From Porogramme epimiltina (taxonomy: Eukaryota; Basidiomycota; Agaricomycetes; Polyporales; Polyporaceae), in the NCBI GenBank assembly GCA_900155495.1, contig FTLJ01000436.1, forward strand, positions 1 to 64,000: a DNA stretch of 64,000 nt, written 5' to 3'. The translations under genes and the position numbers were made by a program. A model generated the notes under the pieces. It was not told the DNA's origin and made no database searches. It saw only the letters and a program-made list of their open reading frames with translations. Positions 1 through 11,300 of this stretch are shown one piece after another; the first letter of the stretch is position 1, and every line of letters starts with the position of its first letter.

Positions 1-513
1 GTTTATTCCCTAACCCCCTCCGTATTGCCCCCCTTGCCCCCCTCCCCCTCCACCCTCTCCCCCAATATATGACTCTCGTTGTTGTGTGCACTACTACGAA
101 CTTACTGCCACTCTCTATCTCTCGTTTTCTCCCCCTCTCTCGTCGTCTCTCCGATTTGGTGCTGCGCTGTATCTGACTCGAACTCCCCGCGACAATCAAG
201 TGTACTTTTTTCACACATAGTGACCTGTGTCCAACCCCCGTTCGCAAGCGCGCCTCCCCCCCTCGAAGCTCGGTCGGGCTGCGAGGAGCGGCGCCAGATA
301 TAAATCATCATCATCATCAAGCGTTTGACGGGCATGTTGGGCTGGCAAGCTTTCAAGCATTCTGGACAGGTCCAAGACGGCTCCACGCGGACGCGGCGGG
401 CGCGGCGTGACAGCGCCCGCGGCTCTCGTCTCAGAACTGGCACGGTTCCCGATACGCTCGCCCGTTTCCCTCTGTCTCTTCCTCGTTCTCCCGCATTTTT
501 CCTTCGTGGTCGA

Positions 514-533
514 CGTCGTCGTCGTCGTCGTCA
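514..533. repeat. GTC trinucleotide microsatellite
   Basis: An almost perfect run of GTC units that continues imperfectly to about 548. It lies in the GC-rich non-coding stretch. Confidence 0.75.
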
Positions 534-952
534 TCGTCCCCGTCATCGTACTCAGTTTTGCATTCGACAGGAGAACTCGCGGCGCGGAGCGCGGACGTCG
601 GGCGCGCGTGTATTGTATGCTATGCGCGTCCGCCGTCCACGGTTTGCGTTTATTCTGTGCGATCTCGACGGAAGAAAGCAAGAAAGAGAGTTGGACGCCG
701 CCCCAAACGCGAAAATGAAAAAGAGGCCGCGGCGGCGAACTGCGTAGATGGGGGTGCCGTTGGTGCGTGCGTGGGTACGTGAACACTGAAGACAGACTTG
801 TGACGGATTGCGATTCGTCGTTCTGACCGGACGTGTCTCGGATTTGAGTTGGGTCGTTGGATTGAGTTGGTCGGTTGGTTCGGTTGGGTCCGTTCGGGCC
901 CTTTGCAAAGGGCTTTGACAGCCGTGGCGTGGCGTGGCGCGCAGAGTTCGCA

Positions 953-968
953 ACAGCAGCAGCAGCAA
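953..968. repeat. CAG trinucleotide microsatellite
   Basis: Short CAG run inside the GC-rich stretch; not part of a supported reading frame. Confidence 0.7.
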
Positions 969-1078
969 CGGCAGGAGCGGCGGCGGCGACGATGCCGTCG
1001 TTCGATAGACGACATCGGGGACAGGCGGACGGGCTCGACGGACGCGCGCCATGTGGGGCATCCGGGCCCGATCGCTGA

Positions 1079-1102
1079 CGCACGCACGCACGCACGCACG
1101 CA
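1079..1102. repeat. ACGC tetranucleotide microsatellite
   Basis: About six tandem ACGC/GCAC units in the GC-rich stretch. Confidence 0.75.
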
Positions 1103-3192
1103 CCGGTGGTGTGGAGGGAGGCGCGCACGCACCGGCGGATAGCTCGAGATCCAGGGTGCGCAGAGGTGGATTTTTTATTTTGATATCGCGACATCGGGAC
1201 AGGCAGGCAGACATTCAGAAAGGTAGATAACGTACTGGACGGAATTGGGAGGAGGGAACTGAGAACAACAGAGAGAACGGAAGTGGGGGGGGGGGGGCCG
1301 TGCGCACTGCGCAGAGCACCTGATGCCGCATTCAAACGACGAACGAGCATCAGACACATCCCATCCCGCCCCGCGCCAACGTTGAATGTCGACCGTTCGC
1401 AGGCCCGCCCATTCGCCCATTCACCATTCAAGCTTTCACGCGCGAAGGCTCGAACCTCGAACCTCGAACCCCGAAGCCCGCAGCCCACAGCCCACAAAGC
1501 CCCCGGGGGCAGGGCAGGGCGCCCCCCTCGCGCACGGGGCGCGAGGAGTGCCTGGGTCCGCGGCAGAAAGGCAGAGCTCTGAATGGCGGCGAGCCGCGAG
1601 CTCGCCCCGACCTTCCCCCGCGCGCCCGCGTCCCCCCTGGCTGCTGTGACCACCGCTGACATGGACAGACACGTTCGGAGCCGGCTGCAGTCCGGCGCGA
1701 GGGTGGGAGCGCGCGCGCAGGGGGGCACGGGGCCACCGGGGCACGGGGACAGGCGAGAGGGAGAGGGGCTGAGGGCGCCCGTTATGGGCGCGGGGGCGAA
1801 AGGCGAGGGGGAAGGGCGAGGTCGGTGAAAAGGCGAGCAGAGGCGCGCGGCGAATATGGGCCTGCCCTTGTGTATCGCGGCATATGGAAGCCCGCGCACT
1901 CCACTCCACTTGAGCGTTCACGTTCAGCACCGCCGTCCCCCGCCCCGCGTTCCCCGGTCCCCGTTCCCCTCTTCGCGGACGCAGACGCAAAACACAGAGT
2001 AAGGAGCTTGAGGGCTCCTGCGCGCGTGGGCGCACGGGCTCTGTTCGCCAGCGACCGCCGTCGCCCGCGCGGGTACCTGGCGCAGCCTCCCCCCCTTCCA
2101 TCCCTTCGCTTCCCTGCCCCCCCCCCTTCCCTCATCACCCGGTGCGATTCGGCGGCTCACCGGACCCACGACAAAAGATGAACTCTATCGGGCGGGAGGC
2201 ATGGACGCGAGAGGCGAGCCCTGCTTAGGGGGAAGGGTAAGGGTAAGGGAGGCGGAGGGGAGGGGGGGCAGAGGGGGAGCGTCCATCGGAACGTCCGTAT
2301 GCGCACGCATCCACCGCTCGCACGCGCGAGCTTCGCGAAGCCCGCCCGCCCCCCTCTCTTTTACAAGCGCGTAAGCAGCTGCCCGCCCGCCCGTTCGGCT
2401 GGCCGGGGGGCGGAGCTGGGCGCGGCGGGTGAGCTTCTCGTTCTCGTGCTCGTTCTCGTTCTCCTTCGCGCGCCCGCGCTCGCCCGCGTGCTTCGCTCAA
2501 TGGCCCGGGGGGCCCGCGCCGCCGCACGCCGCACGCGCCGGCCGCGGGCTTCTTCGCGTTCTGCGTGCCTGCATTTGCTTCACGGGGGGCGCGGTGGAGC
2601 TCGCGCACTTTCTTTTTTTTTGCGTGTATCTATTATCTGCGCGTGCGCACGTTGGAAGGTCCCTGGGGCGCTGACAGTGACACGGGATTATCGTTGCCCG
2701 TCCGCACGTCTGCACGTCGACCCGTGCGTGTGTCCGTCCAGACGAGAGGAGAGAACGACGATCATCGACATCATCCATCATGCGTCCGACGGGGGACTGA
2801 CATCATCGCGCGGTGGCGTGCCCGCGGGCTGTGCGGGCTGCTGCTAGCCGGGCCCTTCTTGCGGGGGCAGCGTGACGCGGGGAGCACGCGGGGCGGGCGG
2901 CGCTATCGTGATTCACGAGGGAGAGGGGGCGCGCAGCGACGCTGGTGATAACGGCGGTGGGGGGCGATGCGGCAGGCCTAGTGGGGGGTAGGGGGGGGTG
3001 GGGTATTTCTGGCGCATGTGTAAAAAGTGGCTGTAGGCAAGTACAAATGCGATCGACACCGTAATGTCCACACATGATCGACGCCGGGACGCCTCGACTC
3101 TCGAGCGATCGGGTATCGGGAGGGGGGGCGCGCAGCAGTTGCATGTGCGTTGATGGAGAGGAAGGTGCTCGGAACGCGAGCGCTGGGCGTCC

Positions 3193-3210
3193 GACGTCGA
3201 ACGTCGAACG
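3193..3210. repeat. GTCGAAC tandem repeat, copy 1
   Basis: The 18-mer gacgtcgaacgtcgaacg contains two tandem units of the 7-mer cgtcgaa. The identical 18-mer recurs at 4796-4813, and related TCGA-rich tandem strings occur near 1452 (ctcgaac units) and 3961 (ctcgagt units). Confidence 0.7.
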
Positions 3211-3803
3211 CGCTCGAAGTGCACCCGGAGGCGGGCCACACTAGCAGCTCCACAGGGGGAGAGGGGGGGGCACCGCGCACTGTCTCCGGAGCCGCGTCTG
3301 CGCCCGGCTCGAGGGGGCTCGAGGGCGCAGTGCACGCTTCGCGCGGCGACGCGGTCGAGGCCCGCCGCCGCCCACCCGCCGGCGCGTGCGCTGCGCTCCT
3401 CGCGACGGCGGGAAGAAGAAGCTGCAAGAAGAAGCGTCGAGCTTGAGGCCGGAGGAGGGGGGGGGGTGTTGCGACCAACGAACCACGATGGGCGCGGCGC
3501 ACGCCGCGACGCCGCCACAAATACCGGCGGGGCGGGTGCGTCGCGATGATGTCGGCGCCAGAGGCAGCGGCGGCGGCGCTCGTCGCGGGCGGACTCGCGG
3601 GCCCTCCCTCCCTCCCTTGTCGGCCGCTTGTGTGGAGTCGGCGTCGGCGTGAGTCGGGTACTGAGGAGGATTGAGTGCTGGGTGGACGCATTCAATACCG
3701 CACCCTTGTTCTGACGCGGCAGCGATGTCGTCGAGCCGCGAGCGGAAAGGCCGCGGGCCTCCTAAATATACGCACACACGTCGGCATCGCAGCGCGCCGC
3801 GCG

Positions 3804-3811
3804 TATTTATA
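3804..3811 (-). promoter_or_regulatory. TATA-like octamer TATAAATA
   Basis: On the minus strand this reads TATAAATA, a perfect TATA-box match in an otherwise GC-rich setting. No downstream gene could be supported on that strand, so its use is unproven. Confidence 0.25.
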
Positions 3812-4713
3812 AGTGCGCGCGGGGCGGCACGTACGCACGACGACGTCTGCTTACTGACGGTGCGACTGCGAAGTGCGAAGCGCGAAGCCCCGGAGGCGTC
3901 CACCCAGCGTTCTGGCATCGCATCTCGAGTGGATTTGGCGCGCTCAGGGTTCGACCTCGAGCCTCGAGTCTCGAGTCTCGGATTGAGTTGCGTCCGCCGT
4001 CGGGAGCATGCCGGGCTGCGGCGCGCGCGCGCCGCACGGAGCTCGCGGCCGGGGGTGGGGGGGGCGGTGGGGGATGGTGGTGATATCGGCGCCGTGGGTG
4101 CGCCCCACGCGCGTGGGCCCATTCCTGACATTCGCTCATTTAGCAAAGCACGGGCGGCACAGCACGGGCGAACGCTAACCTTACTTACCCTGCGCGCGCA
4201 GGAGCAGCTGGAGCCGGGGGTGCAGCAGCAGCAGCGCGACGATCAGCTTCGAGGCGGGCCTCGAGCGCAGACACTTCCTGCCTGCCCACACCGCACGCGC
4301 ACCTCCCTACCACGATCAGCCATCCGCGCCCGAGGCTCCCGCCTCTCGGGCGCAGGGCTGGGCCCGCTAAGTACTTACTTGGACGTTGGCTCTAACCGGA
4401 AGCGGCGCGGCGGGGTGGCGTCCGGGGGCCACGAGGATACTGACTGCCGCCGCCGCCGCCACGGACGGGGCGGATGCACTGACCGTTTTGACGTGCGGCG
4501 CGCCCGCTCCCAGAAAGGCCGACGGGCGCCGCCGGCGCGCGAACGCTGGCCCGGGGTGGCGCGCGCGCTCTGGGCCTTCATAAAGAGGCCATAGAGCGAA
4601 AAAACAAGGTTTCCGTGCCCGGCGCGGCGGACGTTCGAACGAGCGGGCAGGCGGGCAAGCGGCCTCCTCGAACGGGGCGCCAGCGTGCATGCGTGCGCGC
4701 GGTGCCGCGCGTG

Positions 4714-4720
4714 TATAAAA
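4714..4720 (+). promoter_or_regulatory. TATA-like heptamer TATAAAA
   Basis: Plus-strand TATAAAA in GC-rich surroundings. No supported gene follows; it could serve a non-coding transcript or be chance. Confidence 0.25.
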
Positions 4721-4795
4721 GAGAGTGTGGAGATGCGCATAACGTGCCATATGTACTTTTATGTATGTGCGCGATCGGAAGAAGCCCCGCGGGGC

Positions 4796-4813
4796 GACGT
4801 CGAACGTCGAACG
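4796..4813. repeat. GTCGAAC tandem repeat, copy 2
   Basis: Identical 18-mer to 3193-3210. It is followed directly by a run of GACGTC units up to about 4840. Confidence 0.7.
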
Positions 4814-6191
4814 TCTCGACGTCGACGTCGACGTCGATGTCGGTCGGCGTCCCCGCGTCCAGTCGTCGCGCGGGCCTGGGCTGGGCGCCGCACGCTTGAC
4901 GGGCAGGCGTCCCGGCCTCGGCAACCCTCCTGCGAACCCTCGGCACGGGCACGCGCGCGGCGGGAAGCGGGGGATGTTGGGCGAGGGTGGAGGGGGGGGT
5001 GAGTGAGGGAGGGAGGGAACTCAGGGAAGGGCAGAGGAGCTGGGCCTGGCCATCGCCCGCGACATTGTACGCGCGCCCGTCGCAATTGTTGTTGTCTGCC
5101 CCGCCCGGCCGGGCTGTCGCGGTTGCATTGGTGACGGGTTGAGTTGAGTTTGAATCCCTGCCCGCCGCCGGTCGGTCCGCCGTCGGTGATGAACCTATGG
5201 GAGGGGAGGGCAGGGGAAAGGGGGAAGTGGGGAAAATGGAGGGCTTCGCGCGGCCGTGCGTGTCAAGGCCCGCCGCGTCCGGCCGCGCGCTCGACGGAGG
5301 CACACACCCCGCGCGCGCTGATAAGCTGGCGGAGGCGGGAGGGGGGGCACGGCGGAGTTGCGCGATTCGCTGCGCTGACAGCTCTGGCACAGCACGCCGG
5401 GGACAGCGCGGTACCGCGAGGACGTGCACCGAACGCCGAGCGTGCCGCGCCCGACGTGCGAGGGAAGCGCTGCCCGAGCCCCAGGCCCCCCTGGCTCGAG
5501 CCTGCCTGTGAGCCCGAGCCCGCCTCCAAGACACGCTGCCCCGCCCCGCCCCGCGAACCGTGCGTGCATGCACTCGCCAGTGCACAGACGTGTTGGGACT
5601 CAGCGGGGCCGTCTACTTCACCTCTGTCCTAGGCTATGCCGTCCGCCCACGGTGGGAGATGGCAGACGGGGCGCCGGCGGCGGGCCCGCGCCGCTACGTG
5701 CGCGAGAGAGATGGGGCCCTCTACGGCCGCAGCGGAGAACCCGCGCACCGCGTTACGTGTTGGCGATATTGACGAACAAGCACTGGGCCGCGCGCGGACT
5801 CGCTCGGGCAGATTCGATCGTGGCGGCGGGGCGGGGCGAGTGCGGACGCCGAGGGGAGGGGAGGGGGGCAGGGGCCAGGGCCCAGCCCGCTGGCGGACGT
5901 GGACGCGCGGCAGCCTATTCCTGAATTCTGCGCCGCCGCTCCCGCCCTCAGCGTGTCCCCACGCCGGGGCGGCTGGCGGGGTCGAGGAGGGGTGGGGGGG
6001 GGAGGTGCGGAGTGGGAGAAGTGGGTGCGCCGCAGCAGGCCAAGCCGCGCGCGCTCTCAAGCCGTCGAGTTTGGGAGGGGAGCTGTGGGCGTGCGGGTAC
6101 CCGACGCCTGAGAACCGTGGGTCCCCGTCATGACACGTTGGCGATAGAGTCTGACAGCGCTGTGAACGTTTTGCGTTTAGCGCACTGCGGT

Positions 6192-7912
6192 TTACACGGG
6201 ATGCAAAAGGAAGTACCGGCACGGCAGTGTGGGTGCCACTTGATCCTGTTTGTGGGGGCATTGCTGGGGCATGTGAACATCGTCGAGGTGTTGGAGGCGA
6301 TATTGGTGGTCTACGAGGAGGAGAGCCGTGTCTGGCGCCCAGCGAGTTGTGCAGTCACGTGGCTCGACGAAACCCGGGGTGGGCTGAGAGTCGAGCCCCG
6401 CCGGAAACTGTAGAGTAACAAGCTCAACATTATACCCGCTCATGACCAACGGAATCACGCGGAGAGGTATTTCCGACACCCCGATAGTGTATTGACGTCA
6501 AGAAATATATAATAGAAACTACCGCAAATGACGGCAGAAGGAATTAAAGCGCATGTAGGATTCCCAACCAGCAACGACGCTACAGCGGAACTTACCTCGG
6601 AGACCACGAGAAGGTCTGCCCCGGGACGACCCATACGGTCGCCCTCCCCAGGACATCCCTTGTCTCCTCCCCGCCAAAGACGACAGCCCTACACGCGTGA
6701 AACAAGCACATACCTGTAGCCGTTCAGCCGCTGACGCATTTGGAGCTCACCTTCCGACTTGGCGGGACTTAATCGTGAGACTTCAGTATAGCGAGTATAG
6801 AGCGCAACGCGGGGAATGTCGTCTAAGGGACGTCCGGGGCCGTAGTCTGGCCGCCCATTGGGGCCCGCTGATTTTTCAGCGGGTAACCATTGCCGCCTGT
6901 GTCGCGGATTCTAACAGAGGACTCAGCGTGTGAGTACGGTCGGAGGAAGTCTTTGGCGCGAGGGTCTATGCTCTTTGACGAGGAGGGATGGTGGTGACCG
7001 ATGGGAGGAAGCGAGCGGAGAGGAAGCCGTCTTGCAGACTGCGAAGGCGGCGGTGGACGGAGGAGGGCGGTCAGCCACTCCCCACAGACCAACGCCGGCG
7101 AACTGTGAGGATGAGGGATTGTCGATCGGACGTCGGAAAGTCTGCCGCCGGCACATCCCAGGGCTCCGTAGGCCGCCGAACATGTGGTGAAGTAGTCGTA
7201 CGATCCTAGCTGGGATTTGTCAGACTTGGAGAAAAACGAGTCTGCGGTAGGGGGCGGTAAGTTGGTGAGTTCACCGTAAACCCCTGATGCAGCCTATCAG
7301 ATACCTGTGCAGGTGTAACATTGTCATCTCGCAATGACGTCAGAGACCTTGCCAGCCACTCTAGGACTGTCTTCTCCATAACGGCGTGGGACTGAGGCCA
7401 TCTCCCACCATGCGACTACTCAGTTTGCAGGAAAATGCAGGTGATATATGTAGTCGCTAAGCGAGGCTGGCATGTACCCAACGATAAAGGTATTGAGTCT
7501 GGGGAGCGCCAATACCCTGCTCCAGACTTCGGAGCGAATATCTGACACTCATTTCAAGGCCAAAGGTAAGCTGTGATTGTGTGGGAAGTGGGGAAGGCAT
7601 ACCTCAAGGAAGCTGACGATTGGACTCAGTGGAAATCGAGTAGCTGAGGGACGACCGAAGGCCCCCTCGTGGGGGCCGGGTTGTCAGCTGACGCCCGAAC
7701 AGTCCCGCCTCTCAAGGATGGGAAGCCGAAACACATCTAGATCACCAGTCGCTCTGAGCATGAGCGTGGTCATCCCGATGGCCGTGTCAAGCTCGAGCGT
7801 CGAGTGCGAGCCACTTAGGGTTTGTTGCGCCAAGAGTCTTGTGCCGAAGATGAGTACAATTGTTAGCAAAGGCAATTCTTAACGACTTGCCTTGAGGTGC
7901 GGGGTAGTCCAT
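6192..7912 (-). CDS. possible unrecognised spliced gene (tentative)
   Basis: I do not recognise a product. On the minus strand a set of open blocks can be joined by canonical GT-AG introns with consistent phases: 7570-7478, 7415-7275, 7205-7086, 6910-6751, 6713-6596 and 6438-6192, ending in TAA. Upstream, an ATG at 7912 opens a frame that needs one or two more introns to join. In the unspliced sequence in-frame stops fall only inside the inferred introns. Against this, third-position GC is close to random, unlike the neighbouring genes, and no domain is visible. It could be a lineage-specific gene, a decaying one, or chance. Base composition is clearly lower in GC than the stretch to its left. 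Confidence 0.25.
6867..6886. repeat. perfect 8-bp hairpin with T4 loop
   Basis: The arms CCCGCTGA and TCAGCGGG are exact inverse complements around a four-T loop. No function is assigned. Confidence 0.5.
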
Positions 7913-8381
7913 TATACCGTATAGGGCATGACAACCTAGCCAATTGCCTTCCTAAGATGACAATGTGTAAGCCTAGGTGGGGATGAATGACTGACTGATA
8001 GGAGATTGCTTATTGACCTATGTGGCGACTACGGGGGGTAGGAAAGCGGGAGGTGCCTTTACGAAGCAGAATACCGGCGTTTTCCTGACAAAAACAGTCA
8101 TAACGAGTGGGTAGTGCCAACACTGAGGTGGTTGAGGTGTCGCAAGAGTCAAGACGAGTCGCACCCCAATTAGGCGCCGCCGCCTGAGGAAGATGACGTC
8201 ACTTGAATTTCGCTAGGCATAGAGCTGGGGGGAGGACTTCGAAGCTCGACTCTGACGCCATGGTTAAAGCTGGTGGGACGAGACAAGGTTGAGAATCTAG
8301 ATATTACTATGAATAACAAAAACGAATCGATACAAATACAAGCGTTACTACGGTACTTTTGCGCGTCCACATTACACTCGA
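7913..8381. other. intergenic stretch and midasin 3' region
   Basis: About 470 nt with no supported gene. The right part is the likely 3' untranslated region of midasin and contains a T-rich segment on the gene strand (8290-8370). A perfect TGACGTCA octamer lies at 8194-8201. Confidence 0.5.
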
Positions 8382-11300
8382 CTATGCCTCTGCAATCCTC
8401 TCGAAAAACTGCTTCAGGGTCCCCGCAAGGACATCAGGGAGTGCCTCCACGTCTCTGAGGACGACGTAGTACTCGAAGGGGAACGTGTCCAGGTACCGCG
8501 CCATTTCCACCTCCGCCCGCCCGTCGACCATCTTGATCGTCGGCTTCGTCATCGACAAGATGGAGCTTTCGTTCCGCCCGCCGACGCCCACGGCGCCCTT
8601 GGAGTGCAGCGAGTCCAGGATGACGAACACGACCATCACCCGCTGCTCCTCCGCCCGCCGCAGCGCCGCACGGAGCGCGTCGTGGTCCTGGCAAATCCCG
8701 TCCGAGATGATGATCTCCAGCTGCCAGAGGTCCGCGGCGGACCCGGAGCCCGTCGCGCGCCGCTCGCGCGCCCGCGCGAGCATCTCGAGGCTCGCGTCGA
8801 CGAGCGACAGCACCTGCGTCGCGCGCTGGTCGAAGCGGAACGCGCGCATGACGCGCGCGCCGGCCTGCCGCGTGAACGGGCCGCCGTCGAAGCCGTGCAG
8901 GACGTCGACGGCCTCGCCGAAGCGCGCGATCGCGACGTCGCCGACCTCGAGCTTGCCGAGCGCGTGCGCGACGAGGGCGAGAGTCTGGAAGGCGAGGTGC
9001 ACCGAGTGCGACTCGGCCATCGAGCGCGAGTCGTCGAGCGCGACGAGCACCTGGTACTCGCGCTGGCTCGGGCGCGTGCGCCGCAGCCAGATCTTGTCCT
9101 TCGTGAACTCGCTCGCGATGTACGGGATGATCTTCTTCATGTTCAGCCGCTTGCCCGTCCGGTAGTCGCCGCGGAGGCGCGTCGCCATCGTCGGCTCGAG
9201 GATCAGCCGCAGCTGCTCGCAGAGCGTGTAAGAGAGGTCGTGCGTGAGCGTCTCGTACTTGCGCCACATGTCCTCCGCGTCGATCTCGGGCTGGCCTTCT
9301 TCCTGCCACTGGCGCAACGCGAGTTCAACGACTTTCTGTGCGTCTTCGTCGGGCTCTTCGGTGGCTGTTGGCGCAGAGATGGAGGGAGAGGGATCGCTGG
9401 AAAGACCAGGCAGCTGAGAGCGAATCTCTGTTTGTGTGAGCGCGCTCTTGACGTCTTCGCCGAATGACTGGGCAGTGGGTTCGCTGTGCAGGGTTGATTG
9501 TGGGAGAGAATGTGAAGGCTCGGTTGTGGGGGCGTTGTCGCTGTCATCGATGGGAGGCATGGTGTCGGACTCATCCATCGCCTCATCCATGTACTTCAGC
9601 TCGTCAAGCTTCGCTACATCCTCCTGTTGAGCAGGACCCAAGGCTTGCATCTCCTCGGCACCGGTGTCTTCCTCAGGTCTGAGGTATTCCAACTGAGACG
9701 CGGCGGTCGTTGACGCTAGCTGCTCCTGGCTGGGCTGGGGTCCCTCACTCTCCAGGATGACATCCATGCGCTGACGAATCTCCCGGAGTGCGTCCCCTAA
9801 GCTCCGTAGTGGATTGCTCTGGAGTGGCTGAGGTCTTGACTGTGATGTGGAAGCGGCTTTCTGGGAACGTGAGGTACCGCTGCCGTCTTTGCCCTCTGTA
9901 ACCTCGTCAACATTAGATGCGGCATCAGGGGCCCTATCGTACAACGGCATGTCAACAGACGGATTCTTATTGACAAAATAGCAGACTTACTGTTCGCGTT
10001 GCCCTTCCTCCCGCACGGAGTCTTCCGCTGAGCCTTGTTCGCGTTCGGCAGATTCCTCAGCACCTCCAACCTCTCCCGAAGCTGATTGCCCTTGGCCTCC
10101 TTCGCCCTGGCTTGCATCGGCCATTGCTTGGTCTCCCGCTTCGCCACTGTCCTGACCTGCGCCGGCGTGGAGATCTGGCTGAGCTGTGGCGCCGTCAATG
10201 ACATCCTCTGGAGCGCCTTCTGGTTGCAACGTGTCCTCTTGAACGGCTTGCGGATTGTCCGCATCGACGTCCATCCCATCTTCGTCCTCTCCGTCTTCAT
10301 CCATCGTGCTGCCAGGCTTCTCTTCATCAGCCTCATCCTCGCGACCATCTTCGTCGTCCATCTCGATATCGTCGTCTAGCCCTGTGTCTTTGTCTTCTTC
10401 TTTACCGAAGTCCATATCATCAGGGAGGTCCAACGTGTTCGCCTCTGGTACGAAGTCGTCGAGCGGAGCACCACCGTCTTGTTCTCTCTCCCCATCGTCC
10501 GCCGGTTCCTCCTGATCCACCTCCTCTGCGGTTTCCTCGCCCTCACCCTCACCGTCCGCCCTCTCCTCTTGAGCACCGCTCTCTTCTTCCTTTCGTTTCT
10601 GCTTCTCCTTGGAGTCCTTTCGCTGATCGTCTTTCGTCGTCATCTCCGACTCCTTCTCCTGTTGTTTCGTCGAGTGGTCGTCCATTTTCCCTTCGTCCTG
10701 CTTCGCATCGTCTGGCCCGCTCTCGTCTCCCCATAGCTTCTCGTCCACGGCCGAGGGATCAGCCGCGTCAAGATCTCCCACCTGCTCCTCCGGATCGACG
10801 TCTTCATCATCTTCCTCCTCTTCTCCTTCTCCTTCCTCCTCCTCTGGAACGTCCTGCATCTTCCCACCAAAGTCTTCGCTCATCTCTAGAGCATCGCCCT
10901 CCTCCGCACGCTCCACATCCTCATCTGCATCTGTCTCACCCTGCAGACCTTCTACCTGACTTTCGTCCTCGATCTCCTTGCTCACGTTCTCGGCACCTGC
11001 CCCTTCACCGATTCCCATCCCTCCGGCGTCTTCCATACCCTCTCCCGCCTGACCTTCGCCCGACTCCGGAGGCTTGCAGAACCCATCGCGTGCCACAGTA
11101 CGCACGACCGAGCATATGACGTAGTCAAGCTTGAACAGTGCCTTCGTCCATGCGCAGTGACTAGCGAGCTGAGCCCGCACGAGGGCCGCATACGTCTCGA
11201 GGAAAGGGAGCACGCGCGCAAGGCGCTGCTCGAGCTCCGCGACGGGCGCGCGCACCGCTTCGCGCATAACGGATGCTAGAAGGCCCTGGACGTCGCGAAT

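Larger units (their letters stand above)
1..6190. other. GC-rich low-complexity stretch without a supported gene
   Basis: About 6.2 kb of very GC-rich DNA with pyrimidine/purine strand bias, C and G runs, and many simple repeats. All long open frames here are a by-product of base composition: they overlap on both strands, are rich in Ala, Arg, Pro and Ser, and show no recognisable domain. Isolated TATA-like octamers and good splice-donor strings (for example near 4180 and 4380 on the minus strand) occur, so a long promoter, an untranslated leader or a non-coding transcript of a gene outside the window is possible. A similar but shorter stretch lies at 40540-42852 upstream of the membrane-protein gene. 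I see no protein gene, tRNA or rRNA in it. Confidence 0.6.

Noticed and set aside
211..1899. 562-codon open frame on the minus strand
   Set aside because: Composition artefact in GC-rich DNA: Pro/Arg/Ala/Ser-rich, no domain, overlapped by long frames in other phases on both strands.
8434..9467. Long open frames on both strands opposite or out of phase with the midasin C-terminus
   Set aside because: Shadows of a GC-rich coding exon; the VWA/MIDAS frame is the conserved one.
9961..9991. 25-nt intron between the last two midasin exons
   Set aside because: Too short, and it breaks the frame. The 57-nt alternative (9990-9934) with a TTGAC branch and ATAG acceptor keeps the frame.
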